Both the position numbers and the translations under genes were made by a program. From IMG/VR virus record IMGVR_UViG_3300021168_000046, positions 1 to 47,807 of that record: a stretch of DNA of 47,807 nt. The stretch is one strand, 5' to 3'. Source of the DNA: a virus. Below are positions 7,926 through 13,794 of this stretch, piece after piece; the stretch's first letter is position 1; the number at the start of each line of letters is the position of its first letter. The notes beneath the pieces are model-generated. The model searched no databases. It was given only the letters and a program-made list of their open reading frames with translations, and had not been told where the DNA came from.

Positions 7926-8486
7926 CTAGAATGTTCCAGCGTCGATGGTGAAGTTGTCGATCGCGCTCGCGCTTGGGTCGGTGCCGTCCATGCGCGTGGT
8001 GAAGCCCGCGCTGGGGGTGAAAACGAGGTTAGCTCCGTCAATGAAAGTGCCGCCATTGATGGTGGTGACGGCGTTGCCGAGCGTCATCAGCGTGGGGATG
8101 CTCGCCACCATCCACGGAAACGACCCAGATGGACCGCTCACCATCACCTGGTAGGCCGCGCTCGCCTGCGGCGTCGCTGGCGTGAGCTGCATCGGGTACG
8201 GCGAACCGAACGCCGACACATAAGTCTGGCCCGGCCCGGTCGGGATCGGCAGGACCGACGACGAGGCGACCGATTCCCAGTCGAAACCAGGCCCAGGCCC
8301 CGACAGCAGCGACTGCCCTTGCGCGGTCGCCGCCGGCACGCTGGCGTCGACGGTGACGCCAGGCGGGCCGCCGATGTAAGTGTTGAATTGCGTCTTGAGC
8401 GGCGGCCCCGGCGACGCGATCTCGACCACCTCGCCCGCGTTCGGGCTCGGCGGAATGAACAGCGCGCTGTCGAAAGCCTTGGTCAT
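7926..8486 (-). CDS. Hypothetical structural protein next to the tail fibre
   Basis: One hundred and eighty-six residues, rich in Gly, Pro, Ser and Thr with few charges, the composition of a beta-structured virion protein. The middle holds runs such as PTGPGQTYVSAFG, and the C-terminus (TRMDGTDPSASAIDNFTIDAG) looks like a beta domain. It lies between the appendage protein, which it overlaps by 4 bases, and the fibre, so it probably helps build or attach the receptor-binding apparatus. No family recognised. Confidence 0.75.
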   Translation of the reverse strand: MTKAFDSALFIPPSPNAGEVVEIASPGPPLKTQFNTYIGGPPGVTVDASVPAATAQGQSLLSGPGPGFDWESVASSSVLPIPTGPGQTYVSAFGSPYPMQLTPATPQASAAYQVMVSGPSGSFPWMVASIPTLMTLGNAVTTINGGTFIDGANLVFTPSAGFTTRMDGTDPSASAIDNFTIDAGTF

Positions 8487-9829
8487 GGATTGTTGAGCGG
8501 CGTCTTGAACCAGGAGATGAAAACGTAAGCGTCAGCGGCCGGCGCTTGATTGAAGATGATGCTGTCGCCGCTCACGGCGTACTGAAGGCCCGGCTCCTGC
8601 AGCACGCCGTCGATCGACACCAGAAGCTCTTCAGGTCCAGCCAGATTGGGCGACGTTCCGTTCGCCTTCACGGTCAAGGGAAAGCCGATCCGAACCCCGT
8701 CTTGAAAACCAGGCGGGGTGTTGATGTTGGTGATCGGGAAGATCGCCACTGCCCCAGGCGCGAGCTGCGAGGCGGTCTGCAAGACATCGATCGCGACGAT
8801 CGCGCCGGCAGGCAAGACTTGCGCCAGGGTGATCGAGGAGTTGACGACGCTGACGAAGAAATCGCCGGTCAGCATGCCGGGGTTATTGTCCGGCGTCAGC
8901 CGCGCGCCATTGACGTAGCACTCGATCCCTTCCGGGTCTTGCTGGTTGAGGGTGAACGAATTGTTATAGAGATCCGCCGTGGTCAGCGGAAAATGTTGCT
9001 GGTTGGCGCTGGCGACGTAATAGAGGCTGGCGGTGAAGGCTTTTTGCGGGATGGTGAACGGTTGCCAGGCCGCGCCATTCCAAACCTGCATGGTGTTGGT
9101 GTTGGTGTCGAAGTACAGGCAACCGGCGGTCAGCGGATCGCCGACCAGCGTCTGGGTCGGCGGCACGTCGGACGCGCCGCAATAGAGCATCGACAGCATG
9201 CCGAATGCTGACGCGGAGCGCAGCGCCCACCATCGGCTCGACCAATGCTGGCCGCTGATGGCGTTGATCGCCAGGATGTTGGGCGGGATGGTGTCGGGCA
9301 GGTGCTCGGCCCACTCGATCGAGACTTGGGCGTAATCGGCGCTGGTCGCGGTCGCGCCGGCGGCGTCGCCGGCGTAGAAACCGCCGGCGTTGACGTAGAG
9401 GGTCGGGGTGGGAAGGGTCGGCTCGCGCGGCCTCGGCGCTTGCACGGGCGCGACTGCAGCGTTGGCGACCGCCGCCGCTAGACGAGCTTCAGCACGATCA
9501 GCCGCTTCGCGGGCTCGATCGGCATGGGTCTGGATGCGGGCCAGCTCAAGCCGGGCCTGGTCGATGACGCCCTTGGCGTTGACGGCTTGACGGCGCAAAT
9601 CCTCGAGTTCGGCCGCGGCCTGGCGCTTGATGTCGTCGGCGAGCGCCTGAACATCGATCGTCGGCGCGGTCTGCACCAACCGCTCGACCGCGAGCTGCAC
9701 CGCGGTGATGGCGTCGGCGTGGTTGGCGAGCTGAGCGTCGAGACGATCGCCGGGCGGCGGCGCGGTTGGTTGCCGGCGAGCGTGAGCCGTGAAATCGTAA
9801 ACCTTCTGCGGGCGCGCGATCGACGACAT
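8483..9829 (-). CDS. Virion appendage or receptor-binding protein
   Basis: A product of 448 residues from ATG 9829, the start I prefer. An upstream in-frame TTG at 9886 would add 19 residues but shows no better ribosome site. The first ~130 residues form an extended helical, Ala/Arg/Glu-rich coiled coil (QAAAELEDLRRQAVNAKG). After a Pro linker come beta-rich domains, including a module with AGCLYFDTNTNTMQVWNG typical of phage appendage proteins, and C-terminal repeats with ECYVNGARLTPDNN and LLVSIDGVLQEPGLQYAVSG. This coiled-coil attachment plus beta receptor domain plan fits a side-fibre or hub appendage. Exact role is inferred from neighbours. Confidence 0.78.
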   Translation of the reverse strand: MSSIARPQKVYDFTAHARRQPTAPPPGDRLDAQLANHADAITAVQLAVERLVQTAPTIDVQALADDIKRQAAAELEDLRRQAVNAKGVIDQARLELARIQTHADRAREAADRAEARLAAAVANAAVAPVQAPRPREPTLPTPTLYVNAGGFYAGDAAGATATSADYAQVSIEWAEHLPDTIPPNILAINAISGQHWSSRWWALRSASAFGMLSMLYCGASDVPPTQTLVGDPLTAGCLYFDTNTNTMQVWNGAAWQPFTIPQKAFTASLYYVASANQQHFPLTTADLYNNSFTLNQQDPEGIECYVNGARLTPDNNPGMLTGDFFVSVVNSSITLAQVLPAGAIVAIDVLQTASQLAPGAVAIFPITNINTPPGFQDGVRIGFPLTVKANGTSPNLAGPEELLVSIDGVLQEPGLQYAVSGDSIIFNQAPAADAYVFISWFKTPLNNP

Positions 9830-9886
9830 TTTGGCGTCTGGGGTTGGGCCGCGGGGATTGTTAGCGACAAACACCAGGAGGCGCAA

Positions 9887-10156
9887 ATGGCGGTATGGCG
9901 TTTCTTTCGCAGCCTGTGGCGTCTCAGGCAGCGCAAGCTCGACTGCGAACTCTTGTGGCCGTCATTGGTCGCCGGGGCGCAAGGCGACATCCGCTGGGCG
10001 CAAAACGGCATGCTCACGCACGCGATGAGCGACGCCGCCTGGCGCGACGAACTAACCGAGCTGGAGATTTACCGGGTGATCGCCAGGCTCACAGAGCACG
10101 AATCCGCCGGTAATAGGTCGCCTTGGAAAGGCCCAGCTCCTTCCACGGGGTCTTGA
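9887..10156 (+). CDS. Small rightward gene inside the leftward late block
   Basis: Eighty-nine residues from ATG 9887, with AGGAG six bases upstream. The N-terminus is Trp/Arg-rich (VWRFFRSLWRLRQRK) and is followed by LDCELLWPSL, an acidic and aromatic helix pair and EIYRVIARL. The LWPxxxxxA...DxxWA-like pattern recalls a family of small proteins I have seen in alphaproteobacterial phages, of unknown role. It is transcribed against all its neighbours: divergent from the appendage gene (57-bp gap) and convergent with a 55-residue HTH-like gene, overlapping that gene by 68 bases. The ribosome site and residue composition make it more credible than the opposite-strand frames. Confidence 0.72.
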   Translation: MAVWRFFRSLWRLRQRKLDCELLWPSLVAGAQGDIRWAQNGMLTHAMSDAAWRDELTELEIYRVIARLTEHESAGNRSPWKGPAPSTGS

Positions 10157-10256
10157 CGCCGGTCGCCGGCCGGCCGCGGCGCTTGGGCTTGGGGTTCAGC
10201 GCCACGGTGGGCTTAAGCGGTTGAGATACTCGAGATTTTGGGGCCGATGCTTGCAT
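10089..10256 (-). CDS. Very small AT-hook/helix-turn-helix-like protein
   Basis: A 55-residue product. A Pro/Lys/Arg-rich N-terminal half contains KRRGRPATG, which resembles an AT-hook, and the C-terminal half TPWKELGLSKATYYRRIRAL has the shape of a resolvase-type helix-turn-helix recognition pair. That suggests a small DNA-binding protein, possibly a late regulator. The ATG at 10256 is preceded by GTG, without a strong ribosome site. Its last 68 bases run antisense to the tail of the rightward gene at 9887-10156. Confidence 0.68.
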   Translation of the reverse strand: MQASAPKSRVSQPLKPTVALNPKPKRRGRPATGVKTPWKELGLSKATYYRRIRAL

Positions 10257-10279
10257 CACGAGACTTTAACCGGGGGCCT

Positions 10280-10300
10280 AGACCCCCCACAAGGGGGTCT
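10280..10300. other. 8-bp stem-loop between two late genes
   Basis: AGACCCCC pairs with GGGGGTCT across CACAA. It lies in the 61-bp space between the stop at 10318 and the ATG at 10256, next to a longer hairpin at 10333-10368. No T-run follows on the leftward strand, so an attenuator or mRNA-stability element is likelier than a full terminator. Confidence 0.5.
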
Positions 10301-10317
10301 TAGTTCACGAGCGCCGT

Positions 10318-10578
10318 TCACGGAACGTCCCAGGGGGTGGGAATTTGAGGCCCCAAATTCCCACCCCCCTTGAGGGGCCGATACTGCACCCCCTCCCATT
10401 CGGGTCCGCGGGCGTCGTGGCTGTCGATGCCGCCCTGGCAGCGGACGTAGATCCGGTGGCTCTGGTCGCTGCTGCCGACCGTGACGGTGAGACTGAAGCG
10501 GGGCCAGCCGGTATCGTGTCGGCGGGGGCCGATCATCGGCTGCAGCACCCGCAGCACGACCGGTTGAAGCTGCAGCAT
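10318..10578 (-). CDS. Hypothetical small phage protein
   Basis: Eighty-six residues with a beta-like centre (LTVTVGSSDQSHRIYVRCQGG) and a Gly/Pro-rich C-terminus (KGGGNLGPQIPTPWDVP). The start may be ATG 10578 or the in-frame GTG at 10590; I give the ATG. Its end contains a 15-bp perfect inverted repeat, so the C-terminal sequence may be shaped by RNA structure. It overlaps the preceding gene by 46 bases. Function not recognised. Confidence 0.65.
   Translation of the reverse strand: MLQLQPVVLRVLQPMIGPRRHDTGWPRFSLTVTVGSSDQSHRIYVRCQGGIDSHDARGPEWEGVQYRPLKGGGNLGPQIPTPWDVP
10333..10368. other. Perfect 15-bp inverted repeat inside the end of a coding sequence
   Basis: GGGGGTGGGAATTTG at 10333-10347 pairs exactly with CAAATTCCCACCCCC at 10354-10368 across a 6-base loop. 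It is within the last codons of the leftward gene at 10318-10578. The stem is GC-capped with an AT-rich tip and has no U-run after it. With the nearby hairpin at 10280-10300 it could stall or stabilise late mRNA. Confidence 0.6.
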
Positions 10579-10922
10579 GGATAGGGGCACGGGCGAAGCT
10601 TATTTTCGCCGCCGGCCGCACGAAGCGCCGTCTGCATGGCCATAGTAGGCTGGAGGCTCACGACGCCGCCCCCAGGCCGGCCTGTGCGTCTGCGGCTTCC
10701 AGGCGCAGGCGGGGCCGAGGAAGCGCCTGGGGGCGACGTCGTCGAGACTTCGATACGCCATTTTTCAGCGCCGGCGAAATTTTCCTGCGCGAGCCAGGCA
10801 GGTGCAGGAGCGGCCCCTTGGGGAGGGCCGGAGGGGCGATTGCGGCCTCCCCGCGCGCTCATGACGCCAGTGGCCATGGCGTCAACGTCCTGGGCAAGCC
10901 CCTGAAATGATTGTAGTATCAT
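10533..10922 (-). CDS. Hypothetical Pro/Gly-rich protein with a Cys-rich tail
   Basis: One hundred and twenty-nine residues from ATG 10922. The sequence is low-complexity in the middle (SGPPQGAAPAPAWL, TSPPGASSAPPAPGSRRR) and ends in an odd cysteine-rich tail (CPYPCCSFNRSCCGCCSR) that overlaps the next gene in another frame. It fills the space between the putative small terminase and the next gene, with no better frame on this strand. The Cys-rich end may be a by-product of the overlap, so the frame is only moderately supported. Confidence 0.5.
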   Translation of the reverse strand: MILQSFQGLAQDVDAMATGVMSARGGRNRPSGPPQGAAPAPAWLAQENFAGAEKWRIEVSTTSPPGASSAPPAPGSRRRTGRPGGGVVSLQPTMAMQTALRAAGGENKLRPCPYPCCSFNRSCCGCCSR

Positions 10923-10947
10923 GCCCTATCCCACATGCGCTCGACGT

Positions 10948-10969
10948 CTATCCACCCAGCCTACCCACC
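10948..10969 (-). repeat. 22-bp imperfect repeat of the integrase leader motif
   Basis: Read leftward, this segment begins GGTGGGTAGG, then CTG, then GGTGGATAG. It matches the segment just upstream of the integrase gene (29383-29404, rightward) at 20 of 22 positions. It lies in the gap between the stop at 10973 and the ATG at 10922. A protein-binding site such as an integrase arm-type site is one explanation. Confidence 0.6.
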
Positions 10970-10972
10970 AGG

Positions 10973-11251
10973 TCAGACCCGGCCGAGCTTGTTGATCTCC
11001 CTGTCAATGTCCTCGATCGAGAGGCGCTCGGGGTCCAGGTCGTCGGCCCTATCCTCTTGATCTCGTTGGTCTTTCGCCCTGCTGCCGATCGCGCCGACCA
11101 GCTCCAGGGCAGTACGGACCGCCGCGGCGCGGACGTTCGCGGGCACGCCCGGCGCAGTGACCAGAAGCTCAAGCGCAGCCTCTGCTTTCAATCGCAAACC
11201 GGTGTAGCCCTTAACCTCCTGATCAGACTGGGCCAACTGTCGGTCATCCAT
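10973..11251 (-). CDS. Candidate terminase small subunit or DNA-binding protein
   Basis: Ninety-two residues from ATG 11251 with GAGG five bases upstream; an upstream in-frame extension is open but would overlap the previous gene heavily. The sequence is helical: GLRLKAEAALELLV, an Ala/Val-rich helix, then an acidic linker and the C-terminal LSIEDIDREINKLGR. Helical proteins with such an LxxEDIDxEIxxLG ending are common in the terminase small-subunit position of alphaproteobacterial phages. It is second in the late transcription block, far from terL on the linear map. I call it a candidate only. Confidence 0.62.
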   Translation of the reverse strand: MDDRQLAQSDQEVKGYTGLRLKAEAALELLVTAPGVPANVRAAAVRTALELVGAIGSRAKDQRDQEDRADDLDPERLSIEDIDREINKLGRV

Positions 11252-11652
11252 GCCCTCGCGAACCGCATGCGGTCCCATTCGCTCGCCTGCCGATACGCTG
11301 GAAGCCTGGTCAATTCGAGAGGCACCACCGGCGACCGCCCCTCGACCATTGCGGCTCTGAACGCTGCGCTTCGACCTGACGGCTGAAATCTTCCTTGCCT
11401 TGACCATGCGCCAAACCCTCCGTGCGGTCCGCACACTGCAACCCCGCTCAACGCCACATTGCCGCAAGGTTGACCATTGCGCTTCGTCGCCGTGCAGATC
11501 CGATGGACGCCCGACCCGAAATAGGTTCGCTTCGCCGCCTCAAGCAACGCCGGCGGTGCAGTCTTTCGTCCGCCCCACAACTTCACCCGCTTCTGCATGC
11601 GTCGCTTTTTCGACGCCCGCCACGTCTCCCGAGTGAAGAACTCATCCGACAT
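11188..11652 (-). CDS. Zinc-knuckle (HGG-type) phage protein, first gene of the late block
   Basis: A product of 154 residues. The N-terminus is basic (RASKKRRMQKRVKLWGGRK). A cysteine motif follows, CTATKRNGQPCGNVALSG, then CGPHGG, with the C-x(6)-C ... C-x2-H-G-G spacing seen in small phage proteins thought to bind zinc and nucleic acid. An HTH-like C-terminal half overlaps the next gene by 64 bases. ATG 11652 is preceded by GGGAG at 11 bases; an in-frame GTG at 11664 is an alternative. It is the promoter-proximal gene after the AT-rich control region. Confidence 0.78.
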   Translation of the reverse strand: MSDEFFTRETWRASKKRRMQKRVKLWGGRKTAPPALLEAAKRTYFGSGVHRICTATKRNGQPCGNVALSGVAVCGPHGGFGAWSRQGRFQPSGRSAAFRAAMVEGRSPVVPLELTRLPAYRQASEWDRMRFARAWMTDSWPSLIRRLRATPVCD

Positions 11653-11694
11653 TTTCTGTCTCACTCCCGTCTCTCACACTGTAACGCACACATA

Positions 11695-11771
11695 GGGGGT
11701 CGCTATAGTTATAGTCGTATATTCGGCCCCCTCGCGCGCGCACGCGAGGCGCGCTCGCGCCTCACGTGCGC
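11695..11771. other. Stacked inverted repeats upstream of the late block
   Basis: Two stems follow each other. GGGGGTCG (11695-11702) pairs with CGGCCCCC (11724-11731), with one G-T wobble, around the palindromic CTATAGTTATAG. GCGCACGCGAGGCGCG (11738-11753) pairs with CGCGCCTCACGTGCGC (11756-11771) with a single mismatch and a two-base spacer. They sit in the presumed leader of the late transcript, directly next to the most AT-rich stretch I see in the window. Either a structured 5' leader or part of a replication origin would fit. Confidence 0.6.
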
Positions 11772-11920
11772 AGGTAGAAAAGAAATATAATATTATTTTA
11801 TTATATTATATTGTGTATATTTGTATTATTACCTTGTCTAACTCTATGACCCTAAAGACAATTTCGCTCATCACCCAAAATTAAACTGTCAATGATTCTG
11901 CTACACTCCAAAGGTTATTT
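11772..11920. promoter_or_regulatory. AT-rich tract, candidate late promoter and/or origin
   Basis: Bases about 11781-11830 are almost pure A/T in an otherwise GC-rich genome. Read leftward they contain two overlapping TATAAT sequences, and a perfect TTGACA lies further upstream near 11890. The tract is placed correctly to drive the leftward late block beginning at 11652. No gene is present on either strand between 11653 and 12020. AT-rich DNA flanked by strong inverted repeats is also the usual look of an unwinding element, so an origin cannot be excluded. Confidence 0.5.
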
Positions 11921-11926
11921 TACAGC

Positions 11927-12006
11927 GGGAGGGCGAGCATCTAGGGGGTTGAATGCCGCCCTCCCTAGATGACCAGCCTTAGTTGTGCGGCCGAAAGCTG
12001 GTCATC
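11927..12006. other. Three overlapping, partly exclusive stem-loops
   Basis: GGGAGGGCG (11927-11935) pairs with CGCCCTCCC (11957-11965). CATCTAGGG (11938-11946) pairs with CCCTAGATG (11963-11971). GATGACCAGC (11968-11977) pairs with GCTGGTCATC (11997-12006). The middle stem shares bases with both outer stems, so it competes with each, while the outer two can coexist. This is the geometry of an attenuator or RNA switch. It lies directly after the stop of the PEP-CTERM gene and before the AT-rich promoter region, so it may also act as that gene's terminator. Confidence 0.6.
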
Positions 12007-12020
12007 ATCTCGTTGAGACT

Positions 12021-12587
12021 TTAAATCGCCGATCGTGCAGACCGCGGCTTGCGCATGCCTAACAGCGACAGAAAACCAAATCCCAATGCCAACATGGCCC
12101 ATGTCCCAGGCTCCGGCGTCGACAAGGCGGTGATCGTGCCGTCGACCGCGATATGGATCGGCGAGCCTCCGCTGACGCCGCTGATCTCGGCGAAATAAGC
12201 GCCGGCGCTGAGCACGTCGGGCGCGACCGTCGCCTCCTGCCCCCCGAGCACATTGACGATCGGCGAGCTTTCCAGGAACGCGCCCGCCGGAATGAACAAG
12301 GGTCCAAGACCCGTCGAGGTATGGGTGTCCAGCTCCAGGACGCCGCCGGTGATGCGTCCAGGGCCGATCGCGCTGTCGCTCATCGACACCGTCACGATCT
12401 CGGTCGTCGGCAGGGTGAACTCGAAGAATTCCTGAAACCCAATGCCGCTGCCGGGCGTGTCTTCAGCCGGCAGCGCCAGCGATTCATTGAACACCGCGCC
12501 AATGTTCTCGACGCTGATCTGCGCCGCCTTGGCCGGCCCAGCGCCGATCGCGGCGAGAAGCGCAGCCGTCAGGTAAAATCTATGCAT
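12021..12587 (-). CDS. Secreted PEP-CTERM (PEPxxWA) sorting-signal protein
   Basis: The 188-residue product has a signal peptide (hydrophobic core YLTAALLAAIGAG, cleavage likely after AKA near residue 21). A beta-rich body follows, with QEFFEFTLP near residues 52-60 and LSAGAYFAEISG near 126-137, reminiscent of FxDxF-type PEP-CTERM proteins. The tail is classical: TPEPGTWAMLALGFGFL, with PEP at 158-160, a hydrophobic helix, then a basic cluster. In bacteria such tails are recognised by exosortase, which handles exported surface or matrix proteins. I see no exosortase here, so the host would supply it. GAGG lies 10 bases before ATG 12587. It is most unusual for a phage and is probably a lysogenic-conversion gene. 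Confidence 0.9.
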   Translation of the reverse strand: MHRFYLTAALLAAIGAGPAKAAQISVENIGAVFNESLALPAEDTPGSGIGFQEFFEFTLPTTEIVTVSMSDSAIGPGRITGGVLELDTHTSTGLGPLFIPAGAFLESSPIVNVLGGQEATVAPDVLSAGAYFAEISGVSGGSPIHIAVDGTITALSTPEPGTWAMLALGFGFLSLLGMRKPRSARSAI

Positions 12588-12679
12588 GGTCGTTGTCCCT
12601 CAAGTCGTGTCGGGTGTCGGGGCCGTCCCCGCCCAACCCTATCTTGCACATAACAGGCCAGGATGTCAGTTGTGCGCAA
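12588..12679. promoter_or_regulatory. Divergent promoter region between PEP-CTERM and LuxR-type genes
   Basis: This 92-bp gap separates two genes transcribed away from each other. Read leftward it contains CTGACA, then 17 bases, then CAAGAT, a weak but plausible promoter for the PEP-CTERM gene. I see no clear inverted repeat of the length LuxR-type regulators usually bind. Shared control by the neighbouring LuxR-type protein is suggested by layout only. Confidence 0.4.
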
Positions 12680-12925
12680 ATGGACGCGACCCCGATGCTG
12701 TCCTGCCCCCTGCCGCTCTCGCCGCGCGAGCGCGAGTGTCTGTGCTGGGCGGCGCGCGGCAAGACTTACACCGAAATCGGACTGATTCTCGGGCTCTCGT
12801 TCGGCTCGATCAAAACCTATCTCGATCACTGCCGCTACAAGCTCAATGCCGTGACCCTGGCGCAGGCGACCGCGGCTGCGGTGGCGTTGGGGGTTCTGAC
12901 CCGTGAGGATCTGGCCGGTCGATAG
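12680..12925 (+). CDS. Stand-alone LuxR-type (GerE) helix-turn-helix regulator
   Basis: Eighty-one residues from ATG 12680. An in-frame TTG at 12593 would add 29 residues but runs through the divergent promoter, so I prefer the ATG. Nearly the whole protein is one LuxR C-terminal DNA-binding domain: LSPRERECLCWAARGKTYTE, then IGLILGLSFGSIKTYLDH with the recognition helix, then a C-terminal helix with the AVALGVL ending. There is no receiver or autoinducer domain, so activity is presumably set by its amount. It is divergent from the PEP-CTERM gene and its end overlaps the opposite-strand gene 12843-13082 by 83 bases. Confidence 0.9.
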   Translation: MDATPMLSCPLPLSPRERECLCWAARGKTYTEIGLILGLSFGSIKTYLDHCRYKLNAVTLAQATAAAVALGVLTREDLAGR

Positions 12926-13082
12926 CGCCCGCCTCGATCAGCCAGGCGCGGATCTCGGCGCGCTCGGTCGGGTCAGGAATATTAGCGACCCATTGGCAAG
13001 GATAGCAGCGCTCGCGCACCTGGCCGAGCGCGTCAAAGACGGCTGCGCCGCAATCCTTGCAGACGAAGGTCGGCTCAGACAT
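12843..13082 (-). CDS. Small zinc-ribbon-like protein
   Basis: Seventy-nine residues with two CxxC pairs (CKDCGAAVFDALGQVRERC and CYPC, sharing one Cys) consistent with one structural zinc, then a helix (TERAEIRAWLIEAGA) and a Pro-rich tail. It is the last gene of the leftward cluster that starts at 17922. Its ATG overlaps the stop of the preceding 45-residue gene. The Pro-rich tail is antisense to the end of the LuxR-type gene. No specific function recognised. Confidence 0.78.
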   Translation of the reverse strand: MSEPTFVCKDCGAAVFDALGQVRERCYPCQWVANIPDPTERAEIRAWLIEAGAIDRPDPHGSEPPTPPQPRSPAPGSRH

Positions 13083-13212
13083 GGTCGTCCTCCTCTGGCT
13101 GGTCCCAATCGTCGAGCCATTCCTTGAAGCGGATCGCTGGATCGCGGCTGGGCGGCAGCAGCAGGCAGGCGATCGCGATCAGCCCGAGCGCGATGCCAAA
13201 CCAGTCAGACAT
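13075..13212 (-). CDS. 45-residue single-pass membrane protein
   Basis: The product starts MSDWFGIALGLIAIACLLLP, giving one hydrophobic helix at about residues 4-20, followed by a charged cytoplasmic-looking tail rich in Asp, Glu and Trp (FKEWLDDWDQPEEDDHV). ATG 13212 is preceded by another ATG at 13215. The stop overlaps the ATG of the zinc-ribbon gene and the start overlaps the end of the previous gene, so it fits exactly into the operon. Function unknown. Confidence 0.7.
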   Translation of the reverse strand: MSDWFGIALGLIAIACLLLPPSRDPAIRFKEWLDDWDQPEEDDHV

Positions 13213-13513
13213 CATCACGCTCGATCATCGCCATCAGCTGCGCTCGCTCATGCTGCCGCTGCGCCCACAGGACCGGGCCGCGCGAGGCGCAGATCGCCGC
13301 GATAGCCGTCTGGCGCAATAGGCTCGGCATGCGCAGCATGGCGTCTTCGACGCGCTCGACCTCATCCATGAACGCCGGCCAGGATATGCGCGCTTCTGTG
13401 ACGACCTGGTCGCAGGCATCACAGCAGCGCCCGTCCCTGGCCAATGGCGATGGACTATTGCCGAGGCGCTCGTAGGGCAATCCACATAGGCAGCAGGCGG
13501 TCGGCTCGCTCAT
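13205..13513 (-). CDS. Zinc-finger-like small protein
   Basis: One hundred and two residues. Two Cys pairs (CCLCGLP near residues 7-13 and CCDACDQV near 30-37) suggest a zinc ribbon. The rest is helical (EVERVEDAMLRMPSLLRQ) with an acidic end. It overlaps its neighbours by 4-11 bases on both sides, as expected for a coupled early operon. Similar CxxC-containing proteins of about 100 residues are frequent in phage accessory clusters; I do not know their role. Confidence 0.78.
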   Translation of the reverse strand: MSEPTACCLCGLPYERLGNSPSPLARDGRCCDACDQVVTEARISWPAFMDEVERVEDAMLRMPSLLRQTAIAAICASRGPVLWAQRQHERAQLMAMIERDDV

Positions 13514-13794
13514 GCGCGCCCCTCCATCTCGGGCTGGCCCTCGAAGCGCTTGATCTGCTCCTTGAACATTGTGACGATGTCCTCTCGGGCAGCGCCATTC
13601 GAAATGTAATTGCAGCGCCCCGCCTTCTCGCCGAACGGAAACACCAGAAGCACGAAGCCGGTTTCGCGCGCGTCGCCTTTGAGGTCGCCATTAAAAATCT
13701 CGTTGATGCCGTTCGCGAGCGCGACCATCTTGTCGTAATATTCCGGCTCGATTGGCGCGTCGCCGTACTGATGCCGGCGCTTGCTCTCACCCAT
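13510..13794 (-). CDS. Conserved phage hypothetical with CNYISNGA motif
   Basis: Ninety-four residues with a basic start (GESKRRHQYGD), helix ALANGINEIFNG, beta strand GFVLLVFPFGEK, then RCNYISNGAAREDIVTMFKE. I recognise this LVFPFG...RCNYISNGA..ED pattern from hypothetical proteins of many proteobacterial phages, whose function is not established as far as I know. It is translationally coupled to its neighbours with 4- and 8-base overlaps. Confidence 0.85.
   Translation of the reverse strand: MGESKRRHQYGDAPIEPEYYDKMVALANGINEIFNGDLKGDARETGFVLLVFPFGEKAGRCNYISNGAAREDIVTMFKEQIKRFEGQPEMEGRA

Noticed and set aside
6702-8528. A 608-codon open frame on the rightward strand across the tail-fibre and neighbouring genes
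   Set aside because: Its translation is Arg/Gly/His/Asp-rich with no recognisable domain, and the opposite strand encodes a clear S74 tail fibre. Long antisense frames are expected in this GC-rich, codon-biased DNA.
10973-11467. Longer version of the small-terminase candidate, starting at 11467
   Set aside because: The extra 72 residues overlap the zinc-knuckle gene completely and are Arg/Ser/Val-rich antisense-like sequence. A good GAGG ribosome site supports ATG 11251 instead.
12593-12925. LuxR-type gene starting at TTG 12593
   Set aside because: This would put the start inside the divergent promoter, with no ribosome site. The conserved domain begins after ATG 12680.
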